64,000 bases of DNA from Scedosporium boydii. Taxonomy: Eukaryota; Ascomycota; Sordariomycetes; Microascales; Microascaceae. Numbering within the stretch: the first letter of the stretch is position 1; the number at the start of each line of letters is the position of its first letter. The position numbers and the translations under genes are program-made. The notes below the pieces were generated by a model. That model was given only the letters and a program-made list of their open reading frames with translations. It ran no database searches and was not told the origin of the DNA. Where the stretch lies: assembly GCA_002221725.1 (NCBI GenBank), contig NJFT01000030.1, positions 186,001 to 250,000 on the forward strand, written 5' to 3'. Shown piece after piece: positions 22,923-35,124 of the stretch.

Positions 22923-24470
22923 ATGCACCTAAGACCATTCGCCATTCGCCAGATTGCCACTACGAAGTAGGTGCCATCAGAATATTCTACTTGATTCGCT
23001 ACGAGTATCTGCCAAGCGCGTCTCCTTCTCAACACTGAGAGAAGCACTGGTGCCCCGTAGATTTCCATCCAGCGGGCTCGAGACCATCGACGCATCGGTC
23101 AAGGTCGAGGAGGAAACGTTGCCGTTCTACGACTCGAGGTTGTTCTATCCCGTTCGTATCGGCGAATGCTTCAAAAAGCGATACCAAGTCGTTGCTAAGC
23201 TTGGATATGGAACGACCTCCACGACATGGCTTTGTCACGATCTCTTGTAGGTTTCCACCTCGACTTAGAGAATCGTGCTGACAGTCATTTCTCAAGGGAT
23301 CACCGATATATGACACTAAAAGTGCATATCAATGCTCTGACTCCGAACCGAGGGCTACAGGTCTATCAATATCTGAAGTGTGTCAAGTCAGATCACCGAG
23401 GCCGTGAAATGATTCGAATGCTTGAGGATTCTTTCAAACTCCAAGGACCGCATGGCACACAAGAAGTCTTGTCTCGCCTCCACTTGGCCTAAGCCTGAGA
23501 GCCTTTCAAGACATGATGTCGCGTCACATCTTTGCCCAGCCAATCGTAGTAATAGCCCTTCTACGAGTCCTGCTGCTCTCGACTTCCTCCACGGTCCTGC
23601 AAATCTTACTCATACTGGTAAGGCAGCTCTTGCTATCTTAGACTTCTGTGCCCATTCCTATCTAAGCTCGAATCCAAGATGTCCATGCAGGCAATCTCCT
23701 TATCGGTGTCGACAATTTGCAGAATTTGAGGAGAACGAACTCGTGAGATCGTCGTCGAGGAAAACGGTGGACGGTATCACGATTCATGTTTCTCAATTCT
23801 TATTAGAAAACTTTGGCCCACTCTACCTCTGCGACTTCGGTGAGTCTCGCACTGGCAGCCAGCACGAAGGGGTCGCCGTGTCTGTTCAGTATCGAGCACC
23901 GGAAACCATTCTGGGCATGCCCTGGGGTCACTCGGTGGATATGTGGAGTGTCGGGCTCCTAGTATGGCCCCCTCCCTCTATCCTCCGCTACTCCCTTCTC
24001 ATATCTAACATATTACTTGTTTACTAGGCCTAGGATCTCCTCGAACCAGAAAGTCTATTCCGTATATACGATTCTAATGACCTAGCACGGAACGAAGCGC
24101 ATCATCTAGCTAATAATATGACTGTCCTCCTTGGTCTCCCTCCATTGGAATTCCTGGAGAGGAGCTCAAAATCATGTGAATACTGGAATGAGAATGGTAA
24201 AGGTGATAATCGATTTGTTCTATGAATAAACTTATATATATATATATTAGGCAATTGGAGAGACATCGTTCCTATACCTGCAGAGAGGACTCCAAATTCT
24301 CTCGTAACATCATTGGAAGATGGTAAGAGAGGGACGAGTTTCTGGATCTTATTCGAGGATTGCTCCGCTGGCTTCTAGAGGAGCGACTCAACTCCTATGA
24401 GGCGTTCTCATCCCTGGGTCTCTGGGCCTTGGAATGTTCAGGGTCTATTTCGAGTCTTCAAGTCGACCTT
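22923..24470 (+). pseudogene. SRPK-like serine/arginine-protein kinase, decayed
   Basis: The segments in order are SFSTLREALVPRRFPSSG, LFYPVRIGECFKKRYQVV and KLGYGTTSTTWLCHDLL (glycine loop, to about 23245), HRYMTLKVHINALTPNRGLQVYQYL (23297 on), LGLSLRAFQDMMSRHIF, LDFLHGPANLTHT, DVHAGNLLIGVDN, LYLCDFGESRTG, VQYRAPETILGMPWGHSVDMWSVG, DLLEPESLFRIYDSND and GNWRDIVPIPAERTPNSLV. This order is that of SRPK-type kinases, including the spacer-less fungal paralogues. Four introns keep GT-AG ends (23246-23296, 23618-23678, 23962-24027, 24197-24250). Reading needs frame changes near 22952, 23467, 23574, 23722, 24335 and 24405, and there is a TAG at 24031-24033 where the family has Trp. The catalytic-loop Asp is in DVHAGNL (the usual HTDLHPGN segment). 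Not functional as it stands. Confidence 0.82.
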
Positions 24471-26374
24471 GAATGGGTCTAGATGTTCATATTGCAAGGC
24501 CTACACAAAATTATTGAGTAGTACTACGGTGCTACTAGCCGCTAGCTAAGGATGGTAAGTTACAGAGAGAGGTAAAGCTATAGATTTATTATCTATAGAT
24601 AACAGGCATGGCCTTGTGGCAGGTAATCGCCGCCTGTGTGGGCTGGACAAGTAGATGAATACTGTAGTACCTTAAGGGTGGAAATCGGAGACCCTGCTCC
24701 ATATTTAACGGTATGGGTTGCTTCAACGTCAAGATACAGGATGGATTCACCAGATGAACCATTTCTGTGATTTTAGCTCAGATCTTCAAGGATTAGGTGG
24801 ACGGGTTGACGATAGGGAATGGCAAACAAAATGGATATGCTCGGCACAAAAGAAAGTTTGACAAGCGGGTTGTATGGTGGATCATTGAGATGCAGTGAAT
24901 GCAATGCACTCGATCGGCTCAAACCATGCTCCATCCGTCCATTTGCGTCTATCTCCGGCGCCGGCCGGGATACCTTTGACTCCTTTGAGCCTCGTCTCAT
25001 GCTTCTAGCTTCCACTGCATGCTACCACTTACTGCGTGCTTCTGCTCCGTCTTTCGGGGGTGTGTTCGTCGGTGGCAACACATTGATGCAATTGCAACTA
25101 GCTAGAACTTACTTGTTCTAGGTCGAGTTTGTGTCCTCGTAAACCTTCTTCCCTCTTTTTTTTTTCTCCCAAAAAACTACTCATATTGTTCTCTTCTCCT
25201 CTGTTGACCCGCTTGGCCCGACCTGAGTCAAGTTCATTCTCTGCCCCAATTCTTGAGGTCCCGCCAGACTCGGTTGAACGATTCCAATTCACAACCCCGG
25301 GCTGCCTGTACTTCTAGCATACATACAATTGTACTCTGCGGTGGGACTTTGGGCGGAGTACTTCCATTGAAGTCAATTTGTTCCCTGTCGTACCTGTCGT
25401 ATTACCCACCAGACCCACCGTCATTTTTATTTTTATTTTATTTTTTTTTTCATTTTCCAGTAAGCCAGGCAAGTGCGACCTGAGCCAGAATCCCAGGCCC
25501 TGCATTGCGTTGCGCTCTTGCCCTCCTCCCCCTCCTCCTCCAAATCTGAAGTGGAAAGTGCGAGTGTGGTTTTACATGTGGTCGCGGTCGCAGTCACAGT
25601 CGCAGTCACACAGGTACTTCCGTTCACGATAATCGACCTTAGTGCTCTTCTCGGCCTGAGACCCGGTTGCATTTGCCCTCATCCCAAGCGCCAACAAGCC
25701 GGCGCACACGAAAAAACTCCAAGCAGGTGCTACCTGCTTTTTCTACCCCGCCATCAATCGTCAGTGGCATCACTTATCTCCTTCCTTTTGCCAAGAATCT
25801 TACTCTCTCTTTTTCTCTTTTTATCCCTGTCACTTTTTTTTTGTTAAATTTTTTTTCTTATTATTTTCCCCCTTTGCACCTTGGGTCGAGATCGCATCGT
25901 CCCCTCGGTCGCTCGAGATCTCCGGTCTTAGACAGCGAACGGCGCAGGTTCATCACGCGCGTCGTCTCTAATTGCCTCCAATTGCTCCCGTATCGCATCA
26001 TTTTGTGTCGATCCGTTTCGTCCATTGAGGCATCCATCGATATTCCCTGGACTATTACCTGGACTCCCTGGACCTTGACCTGGACCTGGACCTTGTCGAC
26101 ACCAACTCGCTTGCGGCTTCACCGCCCTCGACTTGAATTGCGAATGCCATCCCTCTCCGACCTCTGATTCCGTCCGCTATCACTGCAAAGTACTTATCTC
26201 ACCCTCCGCGACCATCCTCTTTCATCCAATCCGGCCCCCATCTGCGCTGCAAGCATACGTCAAATCAGTATTGATCAACTCTTTCCCCTAGCCAACGTGG
26301 CCCGACCGCTTGCGCAAGAGCCCCAGTTCTAGGCATCAAAAAGTATCCTCGAGTGCCAAGTTAATGTCCACAGC
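24471..26374. other. Gene-free 1.9 kb, including the SAT4-type kinase promoter and leader
   Basis: No gene seen. From 25100 onward the plus strand is strongly pyrimidine-rich with T-runs at about 25158-25168, 25440-25450 and 25838-25858, as in long fungal 5' leaders. Around 26050-26095 there are repeats of CCTGGAC. A small perfect inverted repeat is listed separately at 24578-24598. Confidence 0.45.
24578..24598. repeat. Small perfect inverted repeat, 8-nt arms
   Basis: CTATAGAT, a 5-nt loop (TTATT) and ATCTATAG. It lies about 110 bp past the SRPK-like pseudogene in AT-rich DNA. It could be a transposon-end remnant or chance. Confidence 0.6.
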
Positions 26375-29300
26375 ATGGGTAAGTTCAAAGTTACCTATCC
26401 ACTTTCTCCGACCCTTCCGGACCAACGGCGACCCCACGTTGTTGGCCTTTCCGCTCCAACAGTGAAGTTAGCCGCAGTCACGCACAGCACAACGCAACGC
26501 GGCGCATTGATTGCATCTGATCCACCCCTCCACCTCCCATAGTTCAATATTGAACGTGAATGTGTGAATGTGAACTCAGAGTCCACGCGCGACACCGGAG
26601 TTCTCTTTGTTTGTGGCATACGCCATGTCTCTCCCGTGTACTACCCGGGCTTTCCAAGTCTCAGTCACATCTTTCTAATTCTTCTCCCGTCCCGTCCCGT
26701 CTCGACTAACACCTGAGGTCCCTTTATTAGATCCCAGAACCTCCGATGATGCCCCAAGGGTTGCTCGAGCTCAAGACCCCCCTGCCGGCCCCCACGACCA
26801 GCACGACCAGCACGTAGTTCACTTTGCTCCCACCGTTGAGGAGATCTCCCCAGCTGCAGTCGAGAACAACCTCCCACCTACAATAGCATCAGCTCCAATC
26901 CAAGCTCCCGCACCAGGCCAGTTCGATTTCTGTCGAGATTTTCCCAAGGAGCGCCGTCTTTCCCACTTCCATTTCGAGCCCGTCTCTCTACCGGCATCGA
27001 GAGTAAGTTGGCCCCCTGAACAAACTTTAAAATCTCTTTTTTTTTTTCTTTCTCTTTTTTTGTCCTCCTTCTTTCTTTTCGTTTACCCCCCTGCGCCGTC
27101 GCCCATTCCCGTCTGTGGTTCATTAGCTTTGTCCAATTTCTTCGCCACAGCATACTTGACCCCTGAGTTTCTTTTTATCCCATCTCGTCCTACTCTTCTA
27201 GATTTAATGTCGGCCTTTCACCCTATGCTCTACTTTTGTTGTACCGAAACGCCCATTAGCTTAACTCCGATGTGTATTGCGCGGCTTGGCCCCACCGTTT
27301 CCTTTCAGACTCTTGGCGCTCTTGGCGATATCCTTCTCTTTCTCTTTTTTTTTCTAGAAAACCTCAAGCTTTGGCTAACACGTCCATTCTCCTACTCAGA
27401 CGACATCAGCCGAAGGCAGTCCCAGTCCCACCAAGGCGCATCATGAGGAGATGATTTCCTCAGTAAACGCCGTCAACCGCCCTCATCAAGCCATGCAATC
27501 CCCGCCGCTGACTCCGGCGGCCACTGCTGGCTACCCGGACTTTCCGGACAAACAACTATCACCAAACTCCGAAAGGGTTCACGAGCTTCGCGAGCCCCAG
27601 ATGATTACCCCCCAGCACTCGAGCTCTGTCGAAGAACCTTCCCGCCAATCTAACGAGAGAATGGTGGCGGTTCGGCCAAAACCCCAACCTCGTCAAAGTT
27701 ACGGATCGCATCCAAGTGGTGACACTTCTGAGGACCACAAGTCGCACCGAAAGGGAATCTTCTCGCTCGGAGGTGACGCGGCCGGTAGTCTCACCTCAGC
27801 CTCCCGAGATGTCAGCCCGTCAAGGGCATCCGAGCTCTATTCCCGACCCGTTACCCCTTCAGCGGGTGAGGTGGATGGCCCCTATGCGGCGAAAAACCGG
27901 AGGCCGCAGGCCCAACATGCGTCTAAACGGTCTGTGAGCCCCAGGTTCCGATTCAAGGATAGGACCGAGTCGCGCAGCGCCAGCTCCTGCTCTCATGCCC
28001 ACCACGGCTCGGAGAAGAGGCAGCACGGGCCTGCTCGTTCCTCTCTTAAAGCGCCCGGAGACGATGCAACTCGTACTGACACTACCAGATCCTTTGGGAA
28101 GGACGGCAAAACGGGATCCTTTGCCACTCTCAAACGATTCTTCAAGCGAGCTGTTTCCGGCGAGTCCAACAAGCATGCAGCCTCTCCTACCGCCCGCAGT
28201 AGTAAGAAGGCTGGCAGGAAATCCCCGTCTCCACTGGGCGGTGAGACAGCGCCATTCTCCGACGACCATCTCCTCGAGTCCAAATACGGCAAGATTGATC
28301 GTGTCCTGGGATCGGGCGCCGGAGGCAGCGTGATGTTGATGAAGCGCGATGACGGTAGGGCATTCGCCGTCAAGGAGTTCCGCCAGAGGCAGGCGCGGGA
28401 ATCGAAGCGACGCTACACCAAGAAGATCACGGCGGAGTTCTGCGTCGCCTCAGCTCTTCATCACAGCAACATCATCGAGACCATGGATATTGTCGAGGTC
28501 CGCGACCGATGGTTCCAGGTCATGGAGTTTGCGCCCTACGACCTCTTTTCCATTGTCATGTCGGGCAAGATGTCGCGTGAGGAGGTTACCTGCTGCTGGC
28601 TGCAACTGCTGAGTGGCGTAACGTATCTTCACAGCTGCGGTGTCGCTCATCGTGACCTGAAGCTTGACAATGTGGTGGTTACGAACGGCGGCATTATGAA
28701 GATTATTGATTTCGGTAGCGCCCACGTTTTCCAGTATCCCCACGAGACTGCCATTCACTATGCGGAAGGTACGACGATATCTGTTACCCTACCTGCTTCG
28801 CTCCTCTTCTTTTACTACTTGAGATGTATTCTGATCCGCTAACCACCGAAGCATTAGGCGTTGTCGGCTCTGACCCTTACATGGCTCCTGAGGTCTATGA
28901 CCCCCACACCAAGGCCTACGATCCCCGATTAAGCGATATCTGGTCTCTCGGAATTATTTTCTGCTGCATGTCGCTTAAGCGCTTCCCCTGGAGGATTCCG
29001 GCCGCGACCCAGGACAAGTCTTTCAGACTCTTCGCCTCTGCGCCGTCAGCCGGACACGATCCTAAGCACCTTCTTCTCGAATCAAAATCGGCTGTCAGCC
29101 TCAGCAAGCTCAAACTCAGCGCTCCCGATTCTAACCCTGCCAGTCCTGACAGTCAAGATCGTGGTGGAAGGGAAAGGGAGGGCGGCGGTGCCAACGGCGA
29201 GGCGAAGCAGAGATCGCAGTCCCAAGGCGCCGAGGCGACGGAGAGGAGAGAGATTATTTCTGGACCCTGGAGGATCTTGCGACAGCTCCCTCGGGAGAGC

Positions 29301-29510
29301 CGGAACATTGTTTGGCGCATGCTCGAGGTAGATCCCAAAAAGCGCGCCAAGATGGAAGAGATTATACGCGACCCGTGGGTTGCTGATACTGTCATCTGCC
29401 GAGAGACCCCATTGGGCCAGGTCATCCACGCACCCGGCCATAAGCATACGTTGATTGTTGCAGCCCCACCCTCTAACGGTCAAGATGCGGCAAAGAAGAA
29501 TGCAGTCTAG
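26375..29510 (+). CDS. SAT4/HAL4-type serine/threonine protein kinase
   Basis: Proposed exons 26375-26378, 26731-27002, 27400-28768 and 28858-29510 give 765 residues. The first coding exon is only ATGG, joined by a 352-nt intron (donor GTAAGT, CTAAC branch) to ATCCCAGAACC. Residues 1-385 are low-complexity, Ser/Pro/Arg-rich. The kinase domain begins near 390: GSGAGGSV (396-403), VK Lys417, HRDLKLDN (509-516), DFGSAH (529-534), then VGSDPYMAPEVYD after the last intron and ending near DPWVADTV. The SDPYMAPE segment is a hallmark of the yeast Hal4(Sat4)/Hal5/Npr1 group, which stabilises potassium and nutrient transporters at the plasma membrane. A role in ion or nutrient uptake is therefore inferred. 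The start is the main uncertainty: the 4-nt exon fits the frame well but needs transcript proof. The kinase domain is not in doubt. Confidence 0.9.
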
Positions 29511-30899
29511 AGGCATGCGCTTCAGATGACGGCTTACCCGGCCCGAACGGGGAAGCAGAAGAGGAAGAAGAGGAGGAGGAAACGATAGCACAAATGATGG
29601 TTTTAATGGTAGCGGGCCTCTCTCATTCTTCTTCTGTTTTCTCCTACTTAACCCTTTTTTTTTCTTTTTCGTCTTTCCACTCCCACTCTCCTGCCTCTTT
29701 CTCCTATCTCATTATACCACCCCTTCATAAATATCTGGCTTTTTTTCCGCGAACGTTTCGGGTTTTGAATTATTCGGTGTCAAGGCGATATATCTGGCTA
29801 TCCAAAATAAGATTTCTTTCGAATTATAGGGTATTACAAAAGGCGGTTCTTTCACAATAGATGGGACAGAGCGATACATAACTTGGAAAAACAAGAATTG
29901 GAGTATTATTCTCGGTGAGGTGGAGCGGCAGATTGATGGGAAGCGCAATGTACTTTGTTTCTTCTTCACCCGCGGTTTATACCTTTTTACCTATTTTCTC
30001 TCTTTTCTTTTTGTCGGACTTTGTGCTTTTCTGTTACAAGGACATATGGTGGCCTTGGATCGGTTTTTCCTTCATAAGCGGGATGGACAAAGGTAGGAGG
30101 GAGAGCATGATAGAGGTCTGCTGTTTTCTGTTGCTTTGGAATTTGGATCCTGGAACCGGGGCTCAAGGTTCTTTTGTATAAATGGTAGAGAGGGCTTGGC
30201 GGGCATGCTAATAGAAGCGATGTATGTAGTAGATAGCTTTTATGATAACTAGACGGATTGCGTCGACGTTTTGGTCTTCTGGTGTGGTGTAGAACTTGAA
30301 TCAAGATTGATGTTCGTTCCCATGTATCGTTCGTTGGTAGGAAAGACCCTGGTTGGCTTGGGCTACATCTGATGACCCGACGGGCAGCGTTGCCTTACTG
30401 TGCTGGAAGGGAAGATCTCTCTCATCATAGTGAAATCTCTACTTGTCACTTGTCAATAGAAAGGGACATTGAAGATCACGCCTTATATAGAGAGTGGAGA
30501 GATTCCTCAGTATACTAGTAAACACAGGCATTATCACAAGACCAATCAATCCATCACCAATTCCCAGACCACAGCCCACCCTCGACAAGGATGGATGAGA
30601 GCGGACCTGGAGGTGCACTCCCCAGTCCCGAGTTTACAGATTCCCCGGTCTATACATGGTGTAGCTTCTCCCCTTTCCCACACCTCGTTCCGTAATGATA
30701 TGGACTCCGTTTTCCAGAGATTCGTGTTTCTTCCTGGTTCTGAACAAGTCGTATTGTTCCATGAATTTCGGGGTGGGAGTTCGAATTGTTGGATTTTTTT
30801 GTTTTATTGGTGGTACAAAAGTTATGGTACAGGTGTTTAACATATCGCTTTTTTCACAGAGCCATGTGCTCTCTGTTCACAGGGAAAGAGTGGCTTCTT
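29511..30899. other. Intergenic, kinase 3' region to HSP10 end
   Basis: No gene seen. The first 100 bases are the kinase 3' end, with a GAGGAAGAAGAGGAGGAGG tract. The open frame at 30469-30840 has no recognised domain. Confidence 0.45.
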
Positions 30900-31548
30900 T
30901 TACTCGTTGATCTTGGCGAGAATTCTATACAATTTCAGTTAGAAAAGGGAATCTCATCTCAGAGGGAGAGAAGAAGGAGGCGGGTTGGAAGGGACGTACT
31001 CGCTGTCTCGGAAGAGTTGGTACTCCTCCTCACCGACCTTGACGGGCGAACCACCGAACTAAACCACGAAAATCAAGTTAGCCACTAATCGTTGCTTATT
31101 CCTTTCCTCTTCTTCTTCGCAACAGCATCTAGGAAGAAAGGATTGGGGAGACAAGTTCTCTCATCGTACCTGAGGAATCAACACCCTGTCGCCAGCGGCA
31201 ACACCCATGGGCAGCCTCTTTCCATCCTTGCCGAGGAGACCGGGACCGACAGCGAGGACCTTGGCCTCGTTGAGCTCCTTGACGCTGGACTCGGGGAGGA
31301 AGATGCCCGAGGCGGTCTTGGTCTCGGCTTTGACGCGCTGGACGAGGACGCGGTCGAGGAGGGGGATGAGGGAGCGGATGGAGCGGACGGTGGTGGCCTA
31401 TATTGTGATATTCGTTAGTTGTGTTGTTTGGGATCATGAAAGCTTGCGAAGCTTTTTCCCGAGGTTATTTGAGCTGGAGCTGAGAGAGCTGGAAGCTCTG
31501 TATCCTGCAGGTATAAAAAGTGCTGGAGGAAAAATAAAAACTCACCAT
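30900..31548 (-). CDS. HSP10: Mitochondrial 10-kDa chaperonin (GroES homologue)
   Basis: Four exons on the minus strand (31548-31546, 31397-31170, 31058-31000, 30924-30900) encode 104 residues. The first exon codes only the start Met: ATG is directly followed by GTGAGT, and the 148-nt intron ends ATATAG before GCC ACC. The protein reads ATTVRSIRSLIPLLDRVLVQRV, the mobile-loop segment KTASGIFLPES, then AKVLAVGPGL, GVAAGDRVLIPQFGG and YQLFRDSEILAKINE. It is the heptameric lid of mitochondrial Hsp60 and caps the folding cavity with ATP. No cleavable presequence is expected, since Hsp10's N-terminus itself serves as the import signal. All three introns have GT-AG ends and the frame holds. Length is standard. 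Confidence 0.95.
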
Positions 31549-32050
31549 TGTGAATTATTAGGAGATTGGAAAATTAGAACCTGAGCTGCTGGATAGAAGA
31601 GGCGATATAGAAAGGACGAAGGAAGTGAGGTTGCGAGATGGGAGAAGTTGACGATTGGAAATTTGGGGGAAAAGGGAGAGATATCAATTGGTCCTTTTTT
31701 CTAAGAGCTTCTGGAAAGTTCAATATTTTTTTTTCCCTGCGCCGGGCGGATTCCCGCGACTGGGCCGAAGGAGCACGGGGCGGGTTTACGATTTGCCGAT
31801 GCCGAGATTGAACATTTGGACCAATCATGATCGACGTATTGCTCCAATTGTCCAAGGGGGAGGGAAGAAGCCGACAGCTTTGATCATGACGAGTCCAGAT
31901 GAGGGATTGATCCAATTGACGAGTAAAAAGAGGAGAGAAATTACCTTGGAAAATTACGTGAATTAGTCGTGGAATATAATAACTAATAAGAAGAGAAGAA
32001 AAAAAATTAATGAAGGCAAAAAAATACAAAGAACGCAGAAGGAAAAAAGA
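31549..32050. other. HSP10 upstream region to tRNA-Ala
   Basis: No gene seen. It should carry the HSP10 promoter on the minus strand. A likely T-run terminator region for the tRNA lies on its right side; the plus strand there is A-rich (GAAAAAAAATTAATG-type), which reads as T-runs on the tRNA strand. Confidence 0.4.
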
Positions 32051-32122
32051 TGGACGCACCCGGAATCGAACCGGGGACCGCCTCTATGCTAAAGAGGAAT
32101 TATACCACTAAACCATGCGCCC
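32051..32122 (-). tRNA. tRNA-Ala(AGC): tRNA-Ala (anticodon AGC)
   Basis: Minus strand, 72 nt including discriminator A, no intron. Acceptor stem GGGCGCA with TGCGTCC, including the G3:U70 alanine identity pair. The anticodon stem is CCTCT with AGAGG, and the loop is TTAGCAT. The anticodon AGC is read as IGC after A-to-I editing. TPSI arm CCCCGGTTCGATTCCGGG is canonical, and the D-arm carries TGGTTTAGTGGTA (box A). Confidence 0.96.
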
Positions 32123-32489
32123 GACACTTGTAGTAGTTTCTGTTCTATCTTGCTATACCAAGCTTACTTGACTGGCCCCAAACCAAGTCGGCCAGAAGCA
32201 CCCCAAATGGCATCACGAATGATCATTGCGTCAAGGAGCTCTAGAAGACCAAATTGTAAGATAATTAGATGAAAATTGTGTCAAATCTAACCAAATTGTT
32301 GATGCCTCAGCCGTGCCCAATGACTTCGCTCGGAACGCCTCTCATGCCTCCCATTAGTAAACCTCTCCAACGCCGAGAACGCCGAACGAAACCTGTCAAA
32401 TGATCCAAGTACAAAATATCGCTTCTTCCCCTTCCTTCTTTGAAGTCCACATATCCTTCTCTTACATTACTTCCACCACCGTCCTCTTC
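32123..32489. other. Spacer between tRNA-Ala and the DUF3433 gene
   Basis: No gene seen. On the minus strand it is upstream of the tRNA and downstream of the DUF3433 gene. Confidence 0.35.
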
Positions 32490-35124
32490 TTATCCATCCA
32501 TGAAAAGCCCCTCTAATTGCTCCTCATCCATCCACTCTCCACCCACCGGAATCCTCTCAAACACCCCCCACGACCCAAGCATCCCCACAGCACCAGCGAT
32601 GCTTCCCGGACAACAACGCGCCGGCAGCGTGACTCCCTTAGGATCCAGCCACAGACCGACCACTGAGAGCAGGAACGTCGCCGTCAGCAAGGTTCCAAGA
32701 ATATACGTCGGCACGGGCTTCTGCACAAGCCGAACGGAGGAGAAGGGCGTGTGTATAAGTTCCGCTCTTCTGGATTGCTCCTGCTGTCCCTCGTCTGCGA
32801 GCGCCGTTCGGGGGGAGGAGGCTGAAAGTATTTGGGCGTGGATGAGCGCGTACCGTTCTGCGATAGCGGACGCGATGGCAGGGGCGCCGTCGTTGGTGCG
32901 GAGGAATTCATCCCTTCTGGGTTCTAGAAGCTCGCACTTGATATCGGACAACTCTCCGGAACTGTGCCTGAGACGCTTACATGTAAGTTCGACCCGAACA
33001 GCCGGGAGGCTCACTTGTATACTGTCTTCCCCCGACCAATCTCCACTGGTGAGTTCGGACCTGGGGATCACAACATCCTCGTATATCCACGCCAGATACG
33101 ACGTGTTATTATTGTTTAGTATTAAATTCGCCACCACACTCGCTTCGTTAACCATCTCGGCGTCTACTCCACCAGAGATGACCTCCCTTGGTGGTATCTG
33201 AACGGTCATCTGCTGCTCAACACTCTCCGGCGAGAACAGCCCTGCAGCCAGAATGGGCGCAAACGTGACAAGAAGCATCGCTGTTGTAGCCACCAAGACG
33301 CTCCAGCTTTTCCGCCTAGCAGCCTTGTATATTGTCACGGGTGCGAGCTCATCCGTGTATGTCGCGCTCATACCGCGCGAGAACTTGGACTCCGTAAAAA
33401 TGTCTAGAAACGGTGCCGTGAAGCGAGTTTCGAAAGCCACGGCCCTGATGTAAAGTGTCAAAGACATGAAAATGGCCGCGGGAAATATCGTCCACGCGGC
33501 AGCTTGCGCTTGCGTATGTCCCACCTCGGCGAGCCCCCGGTATTTGTTCGAGTGGGAGAGGGTGCCCCATAATGCCACCGCTAGGCCGATGGTGAGGACC
33601 ATGGCGACGATGCGCGTGCCGGGGCGCAGAACCAACGGGTTGTAAGTATCTCTTATTGCGAATGCATCGGCCTGGTTGGGGTTCCTCCCTTTCTGCAGGG
33701 ACTGTCTTCTGTCGGCCACGCAGCGGATTACGAATCTGGCCATGTGTGGGGGATCAGTCGTATACCTTTCCACTTTGGTGTAAAACAACCCCTCGAACCT
33801 CCCCGCGACGGCTCCTGCATTGTCATGGTCGACGTGCCGAAGCCTGCCCAAGATACCCGGGCTATTCGAAAGTAGAGCCGCCGTCGACGCTAGGGAGTTT
33901 GGATTTCTCGGCGCAATGCCCTGCGTCGGAACCAGGAACACCATCCAGCCAGTTAAGAGAGCGCATATCACAAACAATACGGTCATGGTGTGCGCAACGC
34001 CCGGCGATACCCGCAGCCTTTTTTCTTCAACCGCAGTGACGGCTATCACGGCTGGTTGGTTGTCGCCGAAGCGAAGCTGGGAATGTAGGGTGAAGCGACC
34101 CCGAAGCGCAGCAGTCACTCCGTCGACTTCTGTCCTCGACTCCTGGATGGCGAAGAAGCCTGTCGAGAGGACAATCTGCAATATCAGGAGGACACGCGTT
34201 ATTATCGATGCTGTGACAAGGAAGTGCTTCCGCTTGGCAGACAGGAAGAGGGTTTTCAGCATTCCTGTGCTGGTGTAATCGAGGAGCAGCGTTTGGGATG
34301 CGTCACGGGGACCGGTCTTCTCTCCGGCGAGGTGGATCCAGGGGAGGAATCGTCTGGCTTGGAATTCGACTCGGCTCCAGAGCGCTGCTATGATCGTAAG
34401 GACTAGAAAGACGACGGTTAGTCGAAAAGGAGGAGAAGAAAAACGACTCGAGGAAGTCCCTTCGAAGTCCTCACAACACCCCTAACTTACTAGCTGGTGG
34501 ACCGTATGTCCATGTCACTGACACTCCCCCGTTTGGATAGCCGAGTCCGCTGCTTTCCCGGTCAACTCCAGCTAGGGCCTCGACAATGATGATGAGCACA
34601 ACAAACACGGCAGCAAACGACGCTACTATTCTCCTTGTGAGATATCTCGGCCTCCAGTTAACACCCAACTGAGACTCTTCGTCGTTCGTGTCCGCCCCTG
34701 TATCCCCCGTATCTGTCCTCCCCACGCCCTCTTCTTTTAGAGCCACCCACTCGCGGCTGGCTTGTGGAACTGCCTCCTCCCAAGGATGTCTACTCGTTCT
34801 ATTCACGGGCTCCGTGTAAAGTGCCTCCTCTATATTCAGGAACGGCACCCCAGCGGCCGCCGCTTCCCGGAGTTCGATGGCCTCTCTCTCCGGATCCTCA
34901 TAGTACTCCGCAATCGACTGATTCGGTCTCCTTTGCTCGACGGGTTTCCTTCTCACGCTGGGTAATGCCGGCCCCCGTGTTGAAAGAGGAGAGACCGTGA
35001 AAGCGGACGGCGACCGGGCGGGCGACGGAGGCGTCGCCGTCCGAGGAGGAGGTGCCGGAGGGCGTGTTGCATCCCAGTATATCGTCGTGGGAGAATCCTC
35101 GTAGAGTATGCGATGTCCGGACAT
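32490..35124 (-). CDS. DUF3433-domain multi-pass membrane protein
   Basis: Two exons, 35124-34491 and 34402-32490, encode 848 residues, with an 88-nt intron (GTAAGT...CTAG). Residues 1-175 are soluble and proline/serine-rich with acidic patches (DTGDTGADTNDEESQ). The first membrane helix is IVASFAAVFVVLIIIVEALAG (about 180-200). The segment TYGPPAILTIIAALWSRVEFQARRFLPWI spans the intron and marks the DUF3433 family. Further helices are VTASIITRVLLILQIVLSTGF, TVLFVICALLTGWMVFLV, VAMVLTIGLAVALWG, WTIFPAAIFMSLTLYI, WSVLVATTAMLLVTFAPILA and, near the end, LLTATFLLSVVGLW. About eight to nine helices are predicted, with soluble stretches between. Many family members are longer with two such modules; this one could be a shorter form. 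The function is unknown. Confidence 0.88.

Noticed and set aside
24578..24598. 8-nt inverted repeat as a transposon end
   Set aside because: Too short and without a partner or target-site duplication; listed only as a repeat.
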